Assembly (NCBI GenBank): GCA_040216885.1
Contig: JAVJOG010000008.1
Location: forward strand, 1-64,000
DNA: 64,000 bases
Direction of reading: 5' to 3'
Origin: Parvibaculum sp040216885
GTDB taxonomy: Bacteria > Pseudomonadota > Alphaproteobacteria > Parvibaculales > Parvibaculaceae
Shown: piece after piece, positions 26,773 to 35,601 of the stretch
Layout of the letters: each line of letters starts with the position of its first letter
Numbering within the stretch: position 1 is the stretch's first letter
Translations under genes and position numbers: made by a program
Notes under the pieces: generated by a model
The model's database searches: none
Seen by the model: the letters and a program-made list of their open reading frames with translations, nothing else
What the model was told of the DNA's origin: nothing

Positions 26773-27840
26773 TCACGCCGACGCGGCGGCGGCAAGACGC
26801 CGGAGCGTCGGTGGTGATTTTATTCCGGTTGGCCAATCGATCGCCGCAGTCAGCCTGTTTCGCAGCGCAGGATCCCGAACAAGCGCAATCAACGAATCTG
26901 ACCAGGCTTCCTTGTCGTCGGCCGACCGGACAATGCCGTTACGATCATCCATGACGACGCTTTCGTAAGGCTCGCCCGCGGCATAGATCCCCACCGCGCC
27001 GAAGCGCGCGATGTCGAGATACTTTATCCACGATCGGGCCGAATTGAATGGTGTCGGCACCAGTGGCGCCAAGCCTATGTCGAGGCGTGTCGTCCGGCTT
27101 CGCTGCCAATACTCGGGCCAGGGTAGCGGCGCGCGCACCGTCACCCTTGGCAGCTCACCATAGCACCGCCGCGCCTCCGGTCCGCCAACGATTTCGAATT
27201 CACAGTTCGGACACTCTTCCAGCACCGGGCGGATCACCTCCCGCAGCCACACGCGGTCCGCGCGATGCGTCTTCTGGCCGTGATAGAAAACGCTGACATT
27301 GCCACTCTCGTTCAACGGCCGTTCCGGCGGCAACGCAAAACGAACCGGTGCCGGGTCGATACGGTAGACATCACCCGCCAAAGCGTAACGGCGCGCCAGG
27401 ACATCGGACGAAAGCCACAACTCGCTTGCAAGCGCGCCGATGCGCCGGGCGTAGCGCAGCCAGAAATGCGTCATATAAAGGCGATAATGAAGCGGCAGGG
27501 AGCGGTCGCCGATCGCTGCGGCCAGGTCATCGTCGAGAAGGTAAGCAAAGCCGGAAAGGTTGCGTTTCGCCCGTTCGAGCACTCTCAACGACGCCGCGTC
27601 GACGTACCGCACAACGATAACGAAAGCGTCATCCAGCGCGACAGGCGGCGCTTTTCCCAATGTCCAGTAGTGCACCGGTATGCCGGCATGCCGAAGCCGG
27701 TCGCGCAGATATATGTCGCAAGTGGGCGAATGCTCCCAGGTGAGAACGACGATGCGCTCCGGCGCACGGACATATTCGCCCCTGCAGCTAAAAGGGTTCG
27801 TCGCCATCGGCGGACGATCGTCGTCCATATCCGCCCTCAT
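26773..27840 (-). CDS. Putative GT-B glycosyltransferase
   Basis: The protein is 355 residues from the ATG at 27840, 8 bp after the stop of the Wza/KpsD-like gene. Segments IVVLTWEHSPTCDIYLRDRL, VSVFYHGQKTHRADRVWL and the C-terminal FNSARSWIKYLDIARFGAVGIYA...GEPYESVV resemble the two Rossmann halves of a GT-B glycosyltransferase (GT1/GT4-like, PF13524-type C-terminal domain). The E-x7-E-like region around GEPYESVV would bind the nucleotide sugar. It probably adds a sugar to the polysaccharide or its linker in the cytoplasm. Assignment to a specific GT family is tentative. Confidence 0.75.
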   Translation of the reverse strand: MRADMDDDRPPMATNPFSCRGEYVRAPERIVVLTWEHSPTCDIYLRDRLRHAGIPVHYWTLGKAPPVALDDAFVIVVRYVDAASLRVLERAKRNLSGFAYLLDDDLAAAIGDRSLPLHYRLYMTHFWLRYARRIGALASELWLSSDVLARRYALAGDVYRIDPAPVRFALPPERPLNESGNVSVFYHGQKTHRADRVWLREVIRPVLEECPNCEFEIVGGPEARRCYGELPRVTVRAPLPWPEYWQRSRTTRLDIGLAPLVPTPFNSARSWIKYLDIARFGAVGIYAAGEPYESVVMDDRNGIVRSADDKEAWSDSLIALVRDPALRNRLTAAIDWPTGIKSPPTLRRLAAAASA

Positions 27841-27848
27841 CGTCGCAG

Positions 27849-29618
27849 TCAGTTGGCGCTGAGCACGACAGCGGTCGAAAGCGCCACGCGATAGATGACT
27901 TCGATAATGTCTCTGACCACGGCAAAGGTTTTCTGATTGGCTGCGGGCAGAACCATGATGTGATCGCCCTTGCGGATCGACTTCGATCCGTCATGCACCG
28001 ATCCGTCGTTCCGCAGAACCAGAATGCGACCGGCATCGCCGCGATTGCTCAGACCACCGGCGTCCTCGATATAGGAACGCACTGATCGGCGGTTTTCCCA
28101 GAGAACGGTCTGCGGCAACTTGACCTCACCGGAAATCACGACGACATCGCTTTTCTTCGGGATCACGATTTCGTCACCATCCTCAAGCAGCATATCGCGC
28201 CAGTCGGCACCCGCCAGCACGACGCGACCCTCCGGCCGAACCGCCCGCACTTGCGACACAAACCGTTCGACCAGCGCCGCCTCCTGGACGCGTATCGCCG
28301 AGTCCGTCGTGCTTATCGAATTATCGGTCAGCACGGACCGTTGAAGCTCATAGAGCGCCTGTTCGATCGCCTGCTGCTGCCGCAGCGCCACCGACTGGCG
28401 GCGCAGGTAAATGGAGTCTATATCGGCCAGGCTCGGGTCGATCTCTACAAGCTGCGCCACCGCGCCGAGCCTCGTCGCCCGCGGCACCGCAAAAGCCGAC
28501 GGCCCCATGTCGTTGCCGTCGACCTTGATGACGATGGTTTCGCTCTCACGGTCGGCTTCGATCACGATTGAATCGCCATCAGTCGGCTTGTAGGTCGCCA
28601 TCTGGCTCAGCGGCACGTAAGTGTTGAATTGCTTTCCGTCGCGAATACCGCGGATCAGCGCGTGACTGGCCGAGGGCCGCGCCTGCGCGAGTGTTATCAG
28701 CTCCCCGCCCGTCGAGCGCGCAGGGTCGAACTCGTACAGATATTCGTTTCTCACGTCGCCCGATATCGCAACGGTTGGCATCTGGGATCCGACGACAATC
28801 GAATCATTGTCGGAAAATCGTACCGCCGGCATTTCACCGTCGGTCAGGAACTTGTAGAGATCGATCGTCGCGACAGTCGCACCGCGTCGGACAACCCTGA
28901 TGTTCCTGAAGCTGCCGCTCTCGGCGTCGATACCACCGGCACGCGCCAGATAGTATAGTACACTATCGTCTTTCGAACCCGGATAACGGCCCGGAAACGG
29001 GACGGAGCCAGTTACGAAAACACCAAGTGGCTGTGTGCCGAGCAGATTTGTGTAGACCTTCACATTGTCGGTGAAGACACTGGCGACGCTTGATCGTACG
29101 CGCTGCGCGAGCTGCGAATTGGTTATGCCCTCGACCTGCACCGGCCCGATTTCCGGGAGGAAAATATTTCCCTGAATGTCGACCACGAGAATGCTGTCGA
29201 ATGTTCTCGCGCCCCACATCCTGACCGCAATGCGGTCGCCCTGCGCCACCCGATAGTCCGGGTTCACGCCGACGCTGCGGTCGACCAAGCCCGAGTTGGT
29301 GAATATCTGTGAACCGAAGGGTTGCAAGCCTATGGCTGTGGATGGCGGGATCGCATTTGGAATATCGGTGCGTGAGCCGCTCTGCTCGCGCAAAAGCAGA
29401 TCGCCACCACTTGGCGACTGCTGCATCGGCTGGGGCTGCTCGTAACCGCGCGGATCCTCGAAGATGTCGCCCAGCGGTTCCGGCTCGCTCAAGTTCTGAG
29501 GAGCGCGCAAGGGCGCGTCATTGCTGCTCTGCCCACCAACCGAACTCTGAGCGTAAAGCGCCTCGGCACCCAACGCCGTCAGCAGCATCGCGGCGAAAAT
29601 AGCCCCCCAAATCCTCAT
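27849..29618 (-). CDS. KpsD/Wza-family capsule polysaccharide export protein
   Basis: The protein is 589 residues from the ATG at 29618, which overlaps the KpsE-like stop by 4 bp. A signal peptide ending ALYAQ at about residue 24 has no lipobox Cys, as in KpsD rather than Wza. The core has the Poly_export domain (YRVAQGDRIAVRMWGARTF, IQGNIFLPEIGPVQVEGIT) and SLBB-type repeats (GVFVTGSVPFPGRYPG, VVISGEVKLPQTVLWE, ...SYIEDAGGLSNRGDAG). KpsD-type proteins form the periplasmic/outer-membrane part of ABC-dependent capsule export, working with KpsE and KpsMT. KpsMT is not found in this window. Confidence 0.92.
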   Translation of the reverse strand: MRIWGAIFAAMLLTALGAEALYAQSSVGGQSSNDAPLRAPQNLSEPEPLGDIFEDPRGYEQPQPMQQSPSGGDLLLREQSGSRTDIPNAIPPSTAIGLQPFGSQIFTNSGLVDRSVGVNPDYRVAQGDRIAVRMWGARTFDSILVVDIQGNIFLPEIGPVQVEGITNSQLAQRVRSSVASVFTDNVKVYTNLLGTQPLGVFVTGSVPFPGRYPGSKDDSVLYYLARAGGIDAESGSFRNIRVVRRGATVATIDLYKFLTDGEMPAVRFSDNDSIVVGSQMPTVAISGDVRNEYLYEFDPARSTGGELITLAQARPSASHALIRGIRDGKQFNTYVPLSQMATYKPTDGDSIVIEADRESETIVIKVDGNDMGPSAFAVPRATRLGAVAQLVEIDPSLADIDSIYLRRQSVALRQQQAIEQALYELQRSVLTDNSISTTDSAIRVQEAALVERFVSQVRAVRPEGRVVLAGADWRDMLLEDGDEIVIPKKSDVVVISGEVKLPQTVLWENRRSVRSYIEDAGGLSNRGDAGRILVLRNDGSVHDGSKSIRKGDHIMVLPAANQKTFAVVRDIIEVIYRVALSTAVVLSAN

Positions 29619-30844
29619 ATACGCGCATGCTCCCTGATAGCAGCCCCAATCAACATCAACAGCCCGTATGCTAGCAGGCCACATACCAGAAACGACATGA
29701 TAATCAACAGTCTGTCGGGCTTGGAGGGATCGTCGGGCAGGGACGGCTCGACAAAGGCCACCAGGTAGGCCTGCTTGCGCCCGGCATCGGCGCGCGCCAC
29801 TTCCAGCGCTGAGATCGCGGAGGTGTAGGCCGTTCGGGCAAATTCCTCTTCGATCAGCAACCGTTCGTATTCAGCCAACAGATCCGAATAGGTGGTTCCA
29901 GGCAAATCCTCGTTTCTCGTCAATCGGCCCCGCTCCGCCCGCATCTGCTGCTCGATGGCCGCGATTCGTGCCTTGACACCCGCAATCTGAGCGCTGTCCT
30001 CGCGCATATAGCTCCTGAGCGAGGCCAGCTCGGTCTTGTACCGCGAAAGCTCGCCCTCAAGGCTCGCAACGATACCGCCGATGGCCTCAGCCGACCTTAC
30101 GGGATCGAGATCGCCGTGTTCCTCGCGAAACCGGTAGATGACCAACCGATTGTCCCTCAATCTGTTTTCGGCAAGGCTCACCTCGTCGAGCGCAAACTGC
30201 AGCGCGTCGGTCCTTGATTGCTGCGAAATACGATTAACCATGTCGTCGCTTATCTCGACAATGGCAGATGCTATCCGCTGCGCATCCTCCGGCCGATAGG
30301 CTTGCACATCGAGGTGTACGACATTTGCGGTGCTGTCGAAGTAAACATCGATGCGGTTCAAATAGTAGTCGTAGAACTCCTCAAAGCTCGCGTCGGCGCT
30401 TAGCCGTGACCAGATGTCGGATTCGGACGCCATATAGATCGCGCGCATATCGACAGCTTCGTCGAGCTTCCGTGCGATTTCTCGAGATTTGATATACGAC
30501 TCGACGACATAACCATCGACGAGCCCTGTGCTTGCGCCGCCGAGCGACCCCAACAATCCACCGACGGCCATCGCAATCTGCGAGTCGGCAGTTCTGACCG
30601 TCATCAACGACTGCGACACATAGCGATCGGCGGCCCAGAGACCGTAATACAAGAACGCAATCGCCGTCGGAACAATCACCAGACATATGAAGAGGATCTT
30701 CGAGATACCGAGCTTTACAACCTCTGCAAGTTCATGCTCGACGAACGGCCGCGCTCGTTGCCGGACAAAAATCTGAAAACGATCGATAGGACCGCCGGGC
30801 CGGACCAGGCGGTCGATTTGTTCCTTGCCGAACCGCGAATTCAT
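29615..30844 (-). CDS. KpsE-like capsule export inner-membrane protein
   Basis: The protein is 409 residues from the ATG at 30844, with AAGGTG 6 bases before it; an in-frame GTG lies 9 bp upstream. It has an N-terminal membrane segment (ISKILFICLVIVPTAIAFLY, residues about 50-70), a long periplasmic coiled-coil region (about 200-330) and a C-terminal membrane segment (LLIIMSFLVCGLLAYGLLML). LVAFVEPSLPDDPSKPDRLL before it is a typical proline-rich motif of the KpsE/BexC/CtrB adaptors (PF02706-related). Such proteins couple the ABC transporter to the outer-membrane channel. It is followed by the KpsD-like gene with ATGA overlap. Confidence 0.92.
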   Translation of the reverse strand: MNSRFGKEQIDRLVRPGGPIDRFQIFVRQRARPFVEHELAEVVKLGISKILFICLVIVPTAIAFLYYGLWAADRYVSQSLMTVRTADSQIAMAVGGLLGSLGGASTGLVDGYVVESYIKSREIARKLDEAVDMRAIYMASESDIWSRLSADASFEEFYDYYLNRIDVYFDSTANVVHLDVQAYRPEDAQRIASAIVEISDDMVNRISQQSRTDALQFALDEVSLAENRLRDNRLVIYRFREEHGDLDPVRSAEAIGGIVASLEGELSRYKTELASLRSYMREDSAQIAGVKARIAAIEQQMRAERGRLTRNEDLPGTTYSDLLAEYERLLIEEEFARTAYTSAISALEVARADAGRKQAYLVAFVEPSLPDDPSKPDRLLIIMSFLVCGLLAYGLLMLIGAAIREHARI

Positions 30845-30857
30845 TGCGCACACCTTC

Positions 30858-31115
30858 TCATATAAAAATCGATCGCATCTTCGACATCGGCAAACGCCAG
30901 AGGAAATCCGTCGAAGAGAAAAACGGAGGCGCGAAAGCGGAGCCGGTTTCGTGTGAGGCTATGGCGGTCCGGACGGCTATGCCTTTCTCCCAGGCCGCAT
31001 ATGCCCGCGAGAACTCTTTCGCTCGAACGAAGAACGATGTCTGTTCGACAACACTCAAACTCACCGGATAAATCCGCCTGTCTCTGGCGAGTGCCGCCAC
31101 GCAGGCTGCCGACAC
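30858..31115 (-). CDS. Small hypothetical ORF between rkpJ-like and kpsE-like genes
   Basis: An 85-codon frame from a GTG (MSAACVAALARDRRIYP..., ...REFSRAYAAWEKG-like, ...LWRLPMSKMRSIFI) fills most of the gap between the two neighbours and ends 13 bp before the next start. Third-position GC is only moderate and I recognise no family. An overlapping frame on the same strand is also open, so coding is uncertain. If real it would belong to the capsule operon. Confidence 0.3.
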   Translation of the reverse strand: MSAACVAALARDRRIYPVSLSVVEQTSFFVRAKEFSRAYAAWEKGIAVRTAIASHETGSAFAPPFFSSTDFLWRLPMSKMRSIFI

Positions 31116-31167
31116 TCGCGGTAAATCTCATTGACCACCGGGACCCCGCCAGCCCGGCGGACGATTT

Positions 31168-32523
31168 TCACGGGCGGGCCGCGACCGATACATCCATTTT
31201 TTGCGAACGGGATATGCCAACTTTTGCATGAGCTTCGTCGACGACGTTCCGCCGGTCGTGCCGTTCCGGTCTCTCCGCGCCAAGCGACGAGCCCGGCCCC
31301 CCAATTTCCGCGAGAGCCCGACCAGCGCCCTCAAATCTAGCTATCGCGTTCGCGACGGCAAGTCGAATTCCGGCGGGCGTGTAGTAATCGCCGTTAATCA
31401 TGCTTCGCTTCAGAAGCCGACGCCGGAAATCCGCAAATAGCTCCTTGTCGGGCATTGTCGCTTTCGACCAGAAATCGTCCAATCCGTCCTGAAAGGTCAG
31501 TCCCGGCCGATCGAAGATGGCCTTTCCCAAGCAAACCAACGGCCGTCCCAGATCAAGCGCAATCAACCCTACGGTGCTGTTCAGCGTGACGACGCCCCGC
31601 GCACCGCGCACGAGCGCCTGCAAGTCGCCGCCATCAATATAGTCAACCCGGCCAGACACCCCATAGCGACCGGCAATTTCGCGGGTACGGCGACGAAAAT
31701 TCGTCCATCCATTGTCGAGCGGATGCGCCTTGACGACCAGCCGCACCGAGTCAGATGTGTGTGAGGCAAAGCTGCGTATCACATAATCGAGCGCATCGGT
31801 CATGTTGTTGTGCGACGAATGCAAACGAACCTGCGAGTCGCTGTCGAGCTGCATCGGAAAGACGAAGAACTCATCTCCCTCCGCAATACGCCTTTCGATA
31901 ATACTGACCGCTTGCCGGCGGCGGAGCGGCAATGTCACCAGCCTGCGCGTCCATGTCGCGTATTCCGCCCAGATCGGGAACGGGCGATGCGTCCGATATT
32001 TCGGATAACGCAGCCAATGCAGGTAGTTCCATATCTGCCACTGGAAATCGTAGATCACGCGGCGGCGCATAGCCGGCAGTACCGGCACATAATCCGGCTC
32101 GCTCGAAATCGCGACATCGCGGTTGCAGGAGGGCCCCTGCGGGTCTTGCAACAGCGGCGAATGTCCGTTGATCCCGCCTTCCTCGAGCGTCAGCCAATGG
32201 GGCCGGATGTAACCTTCCTCGAAGACCCAGACGCGGCACGCCATATCACGGATGGCCTCGATCGCGTCGCGGTGCAGTGGTCGGCAGTCGTTGTGCAGGA
32301 CGATGTCTGAAATGCCCTCCGTGGCGACCAGACCGCGGACATAGGTGCCAAAATCCTGCGCGGGGCCTCGATAGTCGACCGCATTCCAGTCCCCCCAGAA
32401 GTAGCGGTCGCCGCCGCACACGTTGATCCGCCTGACCGGATAGCCGCGTTCGGCAAGCGCGCGGCCGAGCGCCAGAAAGAAATGGCTGCTGTTCCCCTGA
32501 AGAAAGAGAAAAGCGCGGTTCAT
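31168..32523 (-). CDS. rkpJ: RkpJ/KpsS-like capsule polysaccharide modification protein
   Basis: The protein is 451 residues with start overlapping the rkpI stop by 4 bp. LFLQGNSSHFFLALGRALAE, INVCGGDRYFWGDW and VFEEGYIRPHWLTLEEGG are hallmarks of the capsule synthesis family PF05159 (KpsS/KpsC/LipB). Characterised KpsS adds the first beta-Kdo to a lipid acceptor at the inner face of the inner membrane. KPLVCLGKAIFDRPGLTFQDG near residue 370 is a further conserved block. The rkp-1 gene order (A, G, H, I, J) and the rkpH-rkpI-rkpJ run here support RkpJ. It probably starts polysaccharide growth on the lipid anchor. Confidence 0.9.
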   Translation of the reverse strand: MNRAFLFLQGNSSHFFLALGRALAERGYPVRRINVCGGDRYFWGDWNAVDYRGPAQDFGTYVRGLVATEGISDIVLHNDCRPLHRDAIEAIRDMACRVWVFEEGYIRPHWLTLEEGGINGHSPLLQDPQGPSCNRDVAISSEPDYVPVLPAMRRRVIYDFQWQIWNYLHWLRYPKYRTHRPFPIWAEYATWTRRLVTLPLRRRQAVSIIERRIAEGDEFFVFPMQLDSDSQVRLHSSHNNMTDALDYVIRSFASHTSDSVRLVVKAHPLDNGWTNFRRRTREIAGRYGVSGRVDYIDGGDLQALVRGARGVVTLNSTVGLIALDLGRPLVCLGKAIFDRPGLTFQDGLDDFWSKATMPDKELFADFRRRLLKRSMINGDYYTPAGIRLAVANAIARFEGAGRALAEIGGPGSSLGAERPERHDRRNVVDEAHAKVGISRSQKMDVSVAARP

Positions 32524-34124
32524 CGGGCGTCCCCCGCCCGCCTGCCGTCGCCCGGCCCCTCAACCGCGGCGGTCGCGCCGGCATCCGTCAGCGCCGCCGT
32601 CACGGTTTCGAGCAGGAGACGGTTCAACGCGTCGGCGCTGATATTGGCGCTGCGCTTTTCCTCGCGGGCCCGCTTGTGCCAGATGAAATAATCGGTCCTC
32701 GGATCGTCATAGCGGAGCGCCCGGAAAGCTTTAGGCAAGCTGGGAAGATGGTCGCCGTAGAAACACAAAACCGCGTCGCGCTTCATTTCGTGCAGGACTT
32801 TCCGTAGATGTCCGATCATCCGGTCGGCGTTCTGAACGTGGCTCAGATATTGCTGAACCGCTTTCGACCGGAGAGGCGACGCAACGCGGATATTTTCGGG
32901 CACCTCAATGCGCGGTTTTGTCCAGGGACCGTGATTTTCCATCGTAATCGCGAATACGAAAACAGGCTGCACCGAATCCTTGAGCACGGCCTCGATTTTC
33001 GCCGCGACGGAAGCGTCCGACATATAGGGACCGATCCTGTCGGCGGCGGAGAACGAGGCAATGTCAATAAACTCGTCGAAGCCGAGATGCGGATAGGCCC
33101 GGTCGCGTCGGAAAAAGGATTTGTGGAACGGGTGAATGCAAACGGTGCGATAACCGACGCTGCGAAGATATGAAGCAATCGTCCATACGGGCTTTGCACA
33201 ATAGCCAAGATAGGGATTGAAGCGGTCGACCCCCATTGCCTCGTCCGGTATGCCGGAAAGAAAGGCGAATTCGGTCCTCAGCGTGTTGGCGCCCCAGGCA
33301 GGCACACGCAGCCGGCCGCTGTAGCGCGCCTCGGCTGCCATGCGGCTGAAATGCTTCAGAAATCCGGCGGGCGGCTTTTCCATGATGCGGCGCGCATCGA
33401 AGAACGACTCGCTCTGCACAACCACCACCGAGGGCTGCAAGTTGGCCTGGCCGACAGGCCGCGCACGGTCCTCATCTTCGTTTTTCCGAGATCGGGCCGT
33501 TGCTTCCTCGCTCTCGCCGGCAAGGAAAAAATAAAATATCAGCGTCGTCACCAAACTCAGCTTGTCGACATCCTCGCGAATGTCGGCCGATGGTCCGAAT
33601 GTCCTCAGTATCTGCCTGAATTCGTTTCTCAGCGGTCCCCGCGTAATCGCATAGATCGAGCCGAAGACGACAAGACAATAGGCGAGTGTCGGAATCCATT
33701 CGGCAGCCTCGTCCCGGCGGACAAACGGATTCTCGTATATCAGTCCCGCCATGATCGCGATTGTGCCCGCACACAATACGGCGGCAACCTTCCACGGACC
33801 GATATAGGTGACGTAGAGACCGGGATGAGCGATCGCCTGGCGCAGCAAGGCAAAGTCCGAATAAACCAGCGGCTCGCGCAACTCGCGCACCTTGGCGTTG
33901 TTGACGATGACGATGCCCAGAAACACGATGATGACGAAGGCCGTCGAGAAGACAGGCCGATAGGTCAACATCAGAATGGAAACGTAAAACAAGATCAGCG
34001 GCATAGCCGCAAGCAGGCCGACCTTGTGAAGGATCGGCGTTCCACGTCGCCGTGGTTTTACAAAGCGCTCCAGGATCAACACCGCCGCGAAAGCGATGAA
34101 GAGTCCGGCAAGGCCGGCGATCAT
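32520..34124 (-). CDS. rkpI: RkpI-like membrane protein of the LTA-synthase/sulfatase superfamily
   Basis: The protein is 534 residues. The N-terminal half has about five membrane segments (residues 1-20, 38-58, 62-80, 112-130, 150-165). The C-terminal domain is an alkaline-phosphatase-superfamily fold: metal ligand region VVVQSESFFDAR (Glu), nucleophile Thr in WGANTLRTEFAFLSG, and FYGDHLPSLP (Asp-His). This is the LTA synthase/MdoB arrangement, which transfers phosphoglycerol or phosphoethanolamine from a phospholipid to a glycan or lipid acceptor outside the membrane. By position it corresponds to rhizobial RkpI. It may decorate the capsule or its lipid with a phospho group; the donor is unknown. 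Confidence 0.85.
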   Translation of the reverse strand: MIAGLAGLFIAFAAVLILERFVKPRRRGTPILHKVGLLAAMPLILFYVSILMLTYRPVFSTAFVIIVFLGIVIVNNAKVRELREPLVYSDFALLRQAIAHPGLYVTYIGPWKVAAVLCAGTIAIMAGLIYENPFVRRDEAAEWIPTLAYCLVVFGSIYAITRGPLRNEFRQILRTFGPSADIREDVDKLSLVTTLIFYFFLAGESEEATARSRKNEDEDRARPVGQANLQPSVVVVQSESFFDARRIMEKPPAGFLKHFSRMAAEARYSGRLRVPAWGANTLRTEFAFLSGIPDEAMGVDRFNPYLGYCAKPVWTIASYLRSVGYRTVCIHPFHKSFFRRDRAYPHLGFDEFIDIASFSAADRIGPYMSDASVAAKIEAVLKDSVQPVFVFAITMENHGPWTKPRIEVPENIRVASPLRSKAVQQYLSHVQNADRMIGHLRKVLHEMKRDAVLCFYGDHLPSLPKAFRALRYDDPRTDYFIWHKRAREEKRSANISADALNRLLLETVTAALTDAGATAAVEGPGDGRRAGDAR

Positions 34125-34181
34125 CAGACGTCCCCCGTGGAAGTCAAAAACTCAGAAGTTCGAACGAACGACATTGACCCC

Positions 34182-34976
34182 CTATGACGAAATCGTAAAA
34201 GCAAAGGCGGGCAGGATCAAGCGGACAAGCCACTCCGGCAATATGTTGAGACACCGAATTCCTATAGCAAAAACAACGGGATGGGTAATTCTCGCCCGAT
34301 TCCTCTCCAGGCCGGACCGGATCATGATCGCGGTCTTCGCCGGCGTCGTCAGAAAGGGCTTCGGGCCGCTCAAACGGCGGCTCATATCGGTCTCGACATA
34401 GCCCAGGGTCACGACGTTAAGCCTGACGCCTTTCGGGGCCAGCAGATACCGAAGGGCCAGCACATAGGTTTCGAGGCCCGCTTTCGAGGCGCTGTAGGCC
34501 GGGCTGTAAGGCAGCGGGGCCAGGGCCGCCAGCGACCCGATGCCGGCGATCTGGCCGCGCCCCCTGGCGGCCATGCGCTCGGCGACAGGCGCGATCGTCC
34601 GCAGCGCACCCATGAAATTGGTTTCCGCCGTCCGGATCGCTGCGTCCCGGGGCTCGAGGCCGTCGGCCGCCGACACCCCGGAAGTCATGCCCGCATTCGC
34701 GATCAGCAGGTCGATCGGGTGGGCCGCATCGAAAGCGCGCAGAACCTCTTCTATGTGCGGCGTGGTGACATCGGCGACGCGGATTTCGGCGGTCGCGCCC
34801 TTCGCGCGGCACTCGGCGGCGACACGGTGGAGCTTCGTCTCGTCGCGGCCGATCAGGCCGAGCGTCACACCCGGCGCCGCATAAACGTTTGCCAGCGCGG
34901 CGCCTATCCCGCTGCCGGCGCCGGTGATGACGACAACCGCAGGATTGTCCGGGGCCTTGCTGTGTCCAGCCGCCAC
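34182..34976 (-). CDS. rkpH: RkpH-like short-chain dehydrogenase (ketosphinganine-reductase type)
   Basis: The protein is 264 residues from a GTG at 34976, 4 bp after the previous stop. VVVITGAGSGIGAALA binds NAD(P)H; catalytic residues are Ser in GIGSLAALAPLP and YSASK (Tyr-x3-Lys). A hydrophobic C-terminal stretch (ILPEWLVRLILPAFAFTISS) suggests membrane contact, as in 3-ketodihydrosphingosine reductases. With rkpA and rkpG it completes a chain-building, amino-condensing, keto-reducing set. In rhizobia RkpH is required for K-antigen. Predicted role: reduce the RkpG aminoketone to an amino alcohol. Confidence 0.9.
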   Translation of the reverse strand: MAAGHSKAPDNPAVVVITGAGSGIGAALANVYAAPGVTLGLIGRDETKLHRVAAECRAKGATAEIRVADVTTPHIEEVLRAFDAAHPIDLLIANAGMTSGVSAADGLEPRDAAIRTAETNFMGALRTIAPVAERMAARGRGQIAGIGSLAALAPLPYSPAYSASKAGLETYVLALRYLLAPKGVRLNVVTLGYVETDMSRRLSGPKPFLTTPAKTAIMIRSGLERNRARITHPVVFAIGIRCLNILPEWLVRLILPAFAFTISS

Positions 34977-34980
34977 CCGA

Positions 34981-35562
34981 TCAAACCGGACATTGAAGCA
35001 GCAGCATCGGGGCGTCGTGCCGCAGATTGTCGGTTCGAGGCATCTCTACCTCGCCGACGCGCTCGAAACCGCGCGCCTTGTAGAGACTGAGCGCCGTTTC
35101 GTTATCGCCCCAGGCATGCAACGTCATGCTTTTGCAATCGCTGCCGCGCGCGAGCTCGGCGGCGAAATCCAGCAAAAGGCCCCCGACGCCCTGACCGCGC
35201 ATCGATTCATCGACCGCCAGCGTGTTGATATAGAGGCTACCCGGCACATGCTCCTCGAAAAGAGGCCGCACCGGATCGAGACGGTCGCGCGAGAGGACGC
35301 TGTAGGCCAGTTCCGGCAGGCCGATTTGTTCGGCCGGGAAAGCGACCAGGCACCCGACGACACGATCGCCGGATTCGACGAGATAGGCATTCTCGAAATG
35401 ATAGGGACTTTCCTCGTCGCCGACGCCGAGCGCCAGCGCGTCACGCGCGGTCAGACCCGGATAGGCATCGTCGAACAGGAACTCGAACAACCCCTCCCCG
35501 GCCATCAGAAGATACCGCACCAGATCGTCGAGATCTGTCGCGGTGCCAATTCTTACATCCAT
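34981..35562 (-). CDS. GNAT-family N-acetyltransferase
   Basis: The protein is 193 residues from the ATG at 35562. The acetyl-CoA motif RGQGVGGLLLDFAAELA and the following LHAWGDNETALSLYKARGFERV are standard GNAT features. It lies 39 bp after the GT2 gene and directly before rkpH, so it belongs to the capsule operon. An N-acyl transfer to the amine of the predicted lipid or to an amino sugar would fit, but a general GNAT cannot be assigned a substrate. Confidence 0.88.
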   Translation of the reverse strand: MDVRIGTATDLDDLVRYLLMAGEGLFEFLFDDAYPGLTARDALALGVGDEESPYHFENAYLVESGDRVVGCLVAFPAEQIGLPELAYSVLSRDRLDPVRPLFEEHVPGSLYINTLAVDESMRGQGVGGLLLDFAAELARGSDCKSMTLHAWGDNETALSLYKARGFERVGEVEMPRTDNLRHDAPMLLLQCPV

Positions 35563-35601
35563 GGTCAAACGCTTAACCCCATGCCAGACAAAGCTGTTTT
35601 T

